DNA of 64,000 nucleotides from Paratinospora sagittata. Taxonomy: Eukaryota > Streptophyta > Magnoliopsida > Ranunculales > Menispermaceae. Below, one piece after another: positions 60,513-64,000 of this stretch. The position numbers and the translations under genes are program-made. A model generated the notes under the pieces. The model was given only the letters and a program-made list of their open reading frames with translations. It did no database searches and was not told the DNA's origin. Each line of letters starts with the position of its first letter. The stretch's first letter is position 1. The stretch lies in NCBI GenBank assembly GCA_035771175.1, contig CM069595.1, positions 2,831,056 through 2,895,055 of the forward strand. The letters run 5' to 3'.

Positions 60513-60521
60513 CTTAGAGAA

Positions 60522-61307
60522 AAGTAAGATGATGAAAGTGGACCTGGATCAAAGATGTTGGGATAGCGGAAATCGATGGGTACAAACTGTCAATATTTAT
60601 GCACCCTTGGGCAGCCAAAACCAGTTACCACACAAATAAGTGAAAAACAAGTGAGCTTTCCCCTAGTTCAATTACTCAACTTGTTTGTTTCATTTGTTTA
60701 GTGAAGTCCTAAGATATGAAAATCTGAAACGTGTATTGAAACAAGATCGAAAACATGCAGGAAACGAGCCTAGTTCTCATTCGACTTAAAGTGATTTTTA
60801 AAAATAAGTTTTACAAAAGTGGTTTTAAGAGTTGATTTTTAAGACTGAAATCGCCTTTTTTGTAATATTCTTATTTCCTTTACAATTTCAAAGTAAAATT
60901 TAAAAATTATTTTTAAATTGTATGAAAACAGTTCAACCAAATAAGTTCTCTAAGAAATTTAAATTAAATATAGAAAACTGTTTTTAAACTTCCTTAATAT
61001 TTCCAATTTCCACCAAAACCGAGTCTTCGAAAAATAGACTCCCAAACTTCTTTGCCACCTCCTTTTCCTCATTGAGAGGGTACTGCAATAGAGATATTGT
61101 ATCAATAGATCTCTTACTGAGCCAATCTTTTCTAACCTCATTTTTCGACTTCTGAAAACCATCTGCTATATGAACCCATCATCTCATGAACACAATCAAC
61201 TTACCATAATTACGTCATTTCACCTCTTTTGGTTGATGGATGCCTTCAATAGTTTCACCCACTTTACCCGGTGAAGAAAATAATTGAGAACAGTCCCATC
61301 AAAACCT
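60522..61307. other. Spacer after the Pack-MULE
   Basis: No gene recognised. The last part should be the 3' UTR of the minus-strand OB-fold gene. Confidence 0.5.
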
Positions 61308-63470
61308 TTATTCACACTTCAGAGCACGAGCAATCTCCCATGTAACTGGATCACTTTCAGGGCTCAGACCATTGACATCTTTATGACCTTTCCTGTTGCT
61401 GTTTACAACTGCAACAATAAACTTCTCGTTCTCCAGAGTATAAAGATACATAGCTTGTTCGTCCTGAAATCAAACAGAAGACCTTTAAATTGTAAAGGGT
61501 CAAAAATCTAAACCCTTCTCAAACCCCTAGAAACGATGCTGAACAAAAAAAAAAAGAAAAGAAAAAAAGAATTACATAAACACTCTTTCAGAACAATAGG
61601 TCCCAGCAATTTCTTTTATAATTAGCAATCAAAATTTTCAGATTATGTTAGCCTGTGACCTGCGCCCCAAAAAACCTTTCTGACCTTTCCAGTCAACAAT
61701 GTGCATCATTCTCACCCGAAACCGAACCAACGTCAATATTTATATGTAAATACTGATTGGCCAAGTTCCAAATCCAACAAAAATTCTTTAATTTTCCAAA
61801 ACAGAAGTTAGATAAAATTGGACTGACACCAAAGAAATACTGATTACCACTTTTGCAATATTATTGCATGAATATATTATTTTTACCGATTAACAAGATA
61901 GTTGTAGCTTATAATTGAATGGTCTCAGTCACTTTGCCTCCTCCCCAAGGATCGAAAATGTGGATTTGCCTGGAACTTCAGTCAATTTACATCATTTCAA
62001 TACTAGTAATCTTTTTCTATAGGTATATGGAAAAAAAACATAATACCTGCTTAAAAACTCATTAAATTATAATACAATAATTTGAAATAAGTTTTATAAT
62101 CTCTATAATGATGCATATTGTATGAGTCATAAACTACTTTATGAATTAATCAGATATAATTTGTAAATTATTAGTTTTTTTGGCTACCCCATACGGTTAG
62201 AAAAAAGCAATGTTGAGTTAAGTTGAATACGGTATTTCCTTTACAAAATTAGAGTTTAGACCCTCTTTGATTCGTGATTTGATTGCATATGCAATATTAT
62301 GCATTCAAAAATCAAAAACATAAAAAACTCGTTTGATTAGATAAATCCAAAAATAAATTTTCAAGATTTTACTAAAAGAATAGGCTGTTGATAAAAAGTC
62401 ATTTCCTTAATTTATATTCTGCAATTCTATCTCTATTTTCAAATCACAAACAAAGATTTTTTAACAAGCAATGCCATGTAATTAAGAAAAGGCTTTATTT
62501 TCTAAAAAGTTGAAGTAAACATTAATTTTTTTATTTTTCACTTTTTAAAAGGCAAAAACTAGAATTTTTTTAATTTACAGAACATTTCAAATTTTCCCTA
62601 CTTCAATGAGCTTTTTTAAAATTTTGAATTTATATAGGCATGCACCTTGATAGTAAGTAGTTTAATACATTGCTTAAATTATAATAAAAAACTAAATAAT
62701 ATTTAATAACAAAATACACTATTAATGAAAACGTAGAAGTAAAAAATAATATATGTTAACCGTTGAAATTTGGTCAGCTGACAACGAGATTGAGATGGCT
62801 ACATACAAGTGTCCATTACAAAACTTAAATAGAAAGAATTGTAAATTTGAATGATAAGATGGCAATTAAAAAAGAAAATAGTGATGGCATGGGTGACGTG
62901 CTTATGAAAAAGAAACTAAGTTTTGCTTAAAAATAATATAGAGATATTTTTGGGAAGAATTGGTAAAAAGGCTTTACTGTGATAAACTGACGTATTCTTT
63001 TTGTGATAGTATACGTTCATAAATCAATAACCAATCGATGAAAATTCAATGGACATCGGGGATTTGCATTTCTTGCCCACTCCCCCAAAGAAAAGAAAAC
63101 AGAAAAACACATGTTGAATTAGGATTTTAGTCTGAATTAATGCCCGTTGAGAGGTGAAAAAAGAAAAAAGAAAGCTATTGCAATTATAAATAATGATTAC
63201 CTCAGAAAGCTCACAGAATTCCTCAGCAGAAATTTGCAGCAACTCTGCAGCAGTTTGACCAGTACACCAAGCAAAAACCTTTGTACTTTCATCTGCAAGA
63301 GTTATTTTCATGTGGAAGGTAGGCATAACTTCATCAACACATGTGCACTGGCAGAAATTGCATTGCAGGAGGCTGTCAGATTTCTCGCTAACAAAATGAC
63401 CACACGGGGAATGCACGAATCTTGAATGTACATGTTGATGTTCAATGTGATCAAGCCAAACATTGCAGAT
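61308..63470 (-). CDS. RPA70/OB-fold-like nucleic-acid-binding protein, last two exons
   Basis: Exons 63201-63470 and 61308-61463 (minus) join in frame to give the final 141 residues, ending KCE and a stop. The text has a cysteine cluster (SPCGH, QCNFCQCTC) followed by FHMKITLADESTKVFAWCTG, QTAAELLQISAEEF and KFIVAVVNSN. This resembles the zinc-bearing C-terminal OB fold of replication protein A large subunits and relatives (MEIOB-like), where an ADESG/WxxxF-type strand is followed by an 'A..LLG.SA.E' helix. The acceptor TATAG at 63471 implies more exons to the right, outside or disrupted by the LTR-like sequence there. The exact family member is uncertain. Confidence 0.65.
61464..63200 (-). 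other. Intron of the OB-fold gene
   Basis: 1.7 kb, AT-rich, no transposon or gene signal recognised. Confidence 0.55.
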
Positions 63471-63639
63471 CTATACAATTGTTTACAAGAAAATGGCAAG
63501 ATTAGATATCTGTGAAAAATATCGCAATGGAAGATCATAATGGCAAACAGTGTGCAGAATATCAACCAACAAATCAACTGGTGACGTTAAAGCCGATAAC
63601 ACAAATCAAGGATAATGCAGTCCCATAAAACTGAAGACG

Positions 63640-64000
63640 CAAGATCTGTTAAGAAAGTGGCGGCGGAATAAACTACCACTACAAGAATTATGCAAACACA
63701 AAGATAGAGAAAACACAAACAAAAAAGAAATAAATGAGACAAGAGATTTAACATGGTTCGGCACAAACTTGCATACATCCACGGAGCACACACACTTTCA
63801 CCATAATGGAGAAAAATTACAAGAGGAGCTTTCTGCTCTCAACTCTCTAGCACACCTATGCTTACACTTGCACACACTCACTGCACTTTCCTTTTCTTCT
63901 CGTGCTCTACATACAATACTCATACAATATTAATTTCTCACCTACTCCACCTTCCTATTTTGTCTTCACATTTAATTCATTAATGTCTTACCTGCTCCAC
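63640..64000 (-). mobile_element. Copia-like LTR fragment at window edge
   Basis: The order of words (GCGGCGGAATAA, an A-rich stretch of about 80 bp, then ATGGTTCGGCAC...CCACGGAGCA, then CTCTC-rich text) follows the layout of the Copia LTR at 38912-39233 (GCGCAGCGGAATC, ACGTGGTTCGGC, CCACGGGAGA). The full element, if present, lies beyond the window. No primer site is visible to its left, so it may be a solo LTR in an intron of the OB-fold gene. Confidence 0.4.

Overview
The window is nuclear DNA from a flowering plant, most likely a eudicot. It is AT-rich, its genes have many GT-AG introns, and it carries plant-specific families (a subgroup-I shaggy-like kinase, a plant-type VPS13 with an internal PH-like domain, DUF247, PMEI). 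Its repeats are typical plant elements: Copia and Gypsy LTR retroelements, a LINE, SINEs, a Tourist-like MITE and a Mutator-like element. The species cannot be told from the sequence. One run of exactly 100 N (37439-37538) is an assembly gap.

Layout. 1-22300 (minus) holds the first 26 coding exons of a VPS13/chorein bridge-like lipid-transfer gene, which runs off the left edge. Its introns are swollen by repeats: a 6-kb intron (12049-18075) holds a 5'-truncated LINE and a deleted Gypsy element. About 2.5 kb of intergenic DNA with two tRNA-type SINEs separates it from a divergently oriented GSK3/shaggy-like kinase (coding 26150-30862, plus), whose intron 10 holds a Tourist-like MITE. Then come a GH28 polygalacturonase (33484-35567, plus), the first three exons of a U11/U12-20K-like zinc-finger gene (36313-37315, plus) broken off at the gap and a reversed Copia element, a proline-rich PMEI gene (40559-41635, minus), a universal stress protein gene (43000-44171, minus), a partial copy of a DUF247 3' end (about 45462-46022), and the intact DUF247 gene (47919-49448, minus).

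From 50.7 to 60.5 kb the DNA is almost entirely mobile. There is a 2.1-kb solo LTR with a perfect 5-bp target duplication (CTAAA). Next is a non-autonomous Mutator-like element (53427-60512) with long terminal inverted repeats and a perfect 9-bp target duplication (CTTAGAGAA). It carries a leucine-rich-repeat gene fragment and a second unrecognised coding fragment, as a Pack-MULE does. A complete-length but dead Copia element (54322-60060) sits inside it and splits the second fragment. The right end holds the last two exons of an RPA70/OB-fold-like protein (61308-63470, minus) and an LTR-like tail.

The genes do not form a pathway. Two of them, the polygalacturonase and the PMEI protein, act on cell-wall pectin, but nothing shows they work together. 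The most notable structure is the nested Pack-MULE/Copia composite. Next are the zinc-finger gene lost at the gap, the duplicated DUF247 3' end, and small splice and duplication oddities in VPS13.
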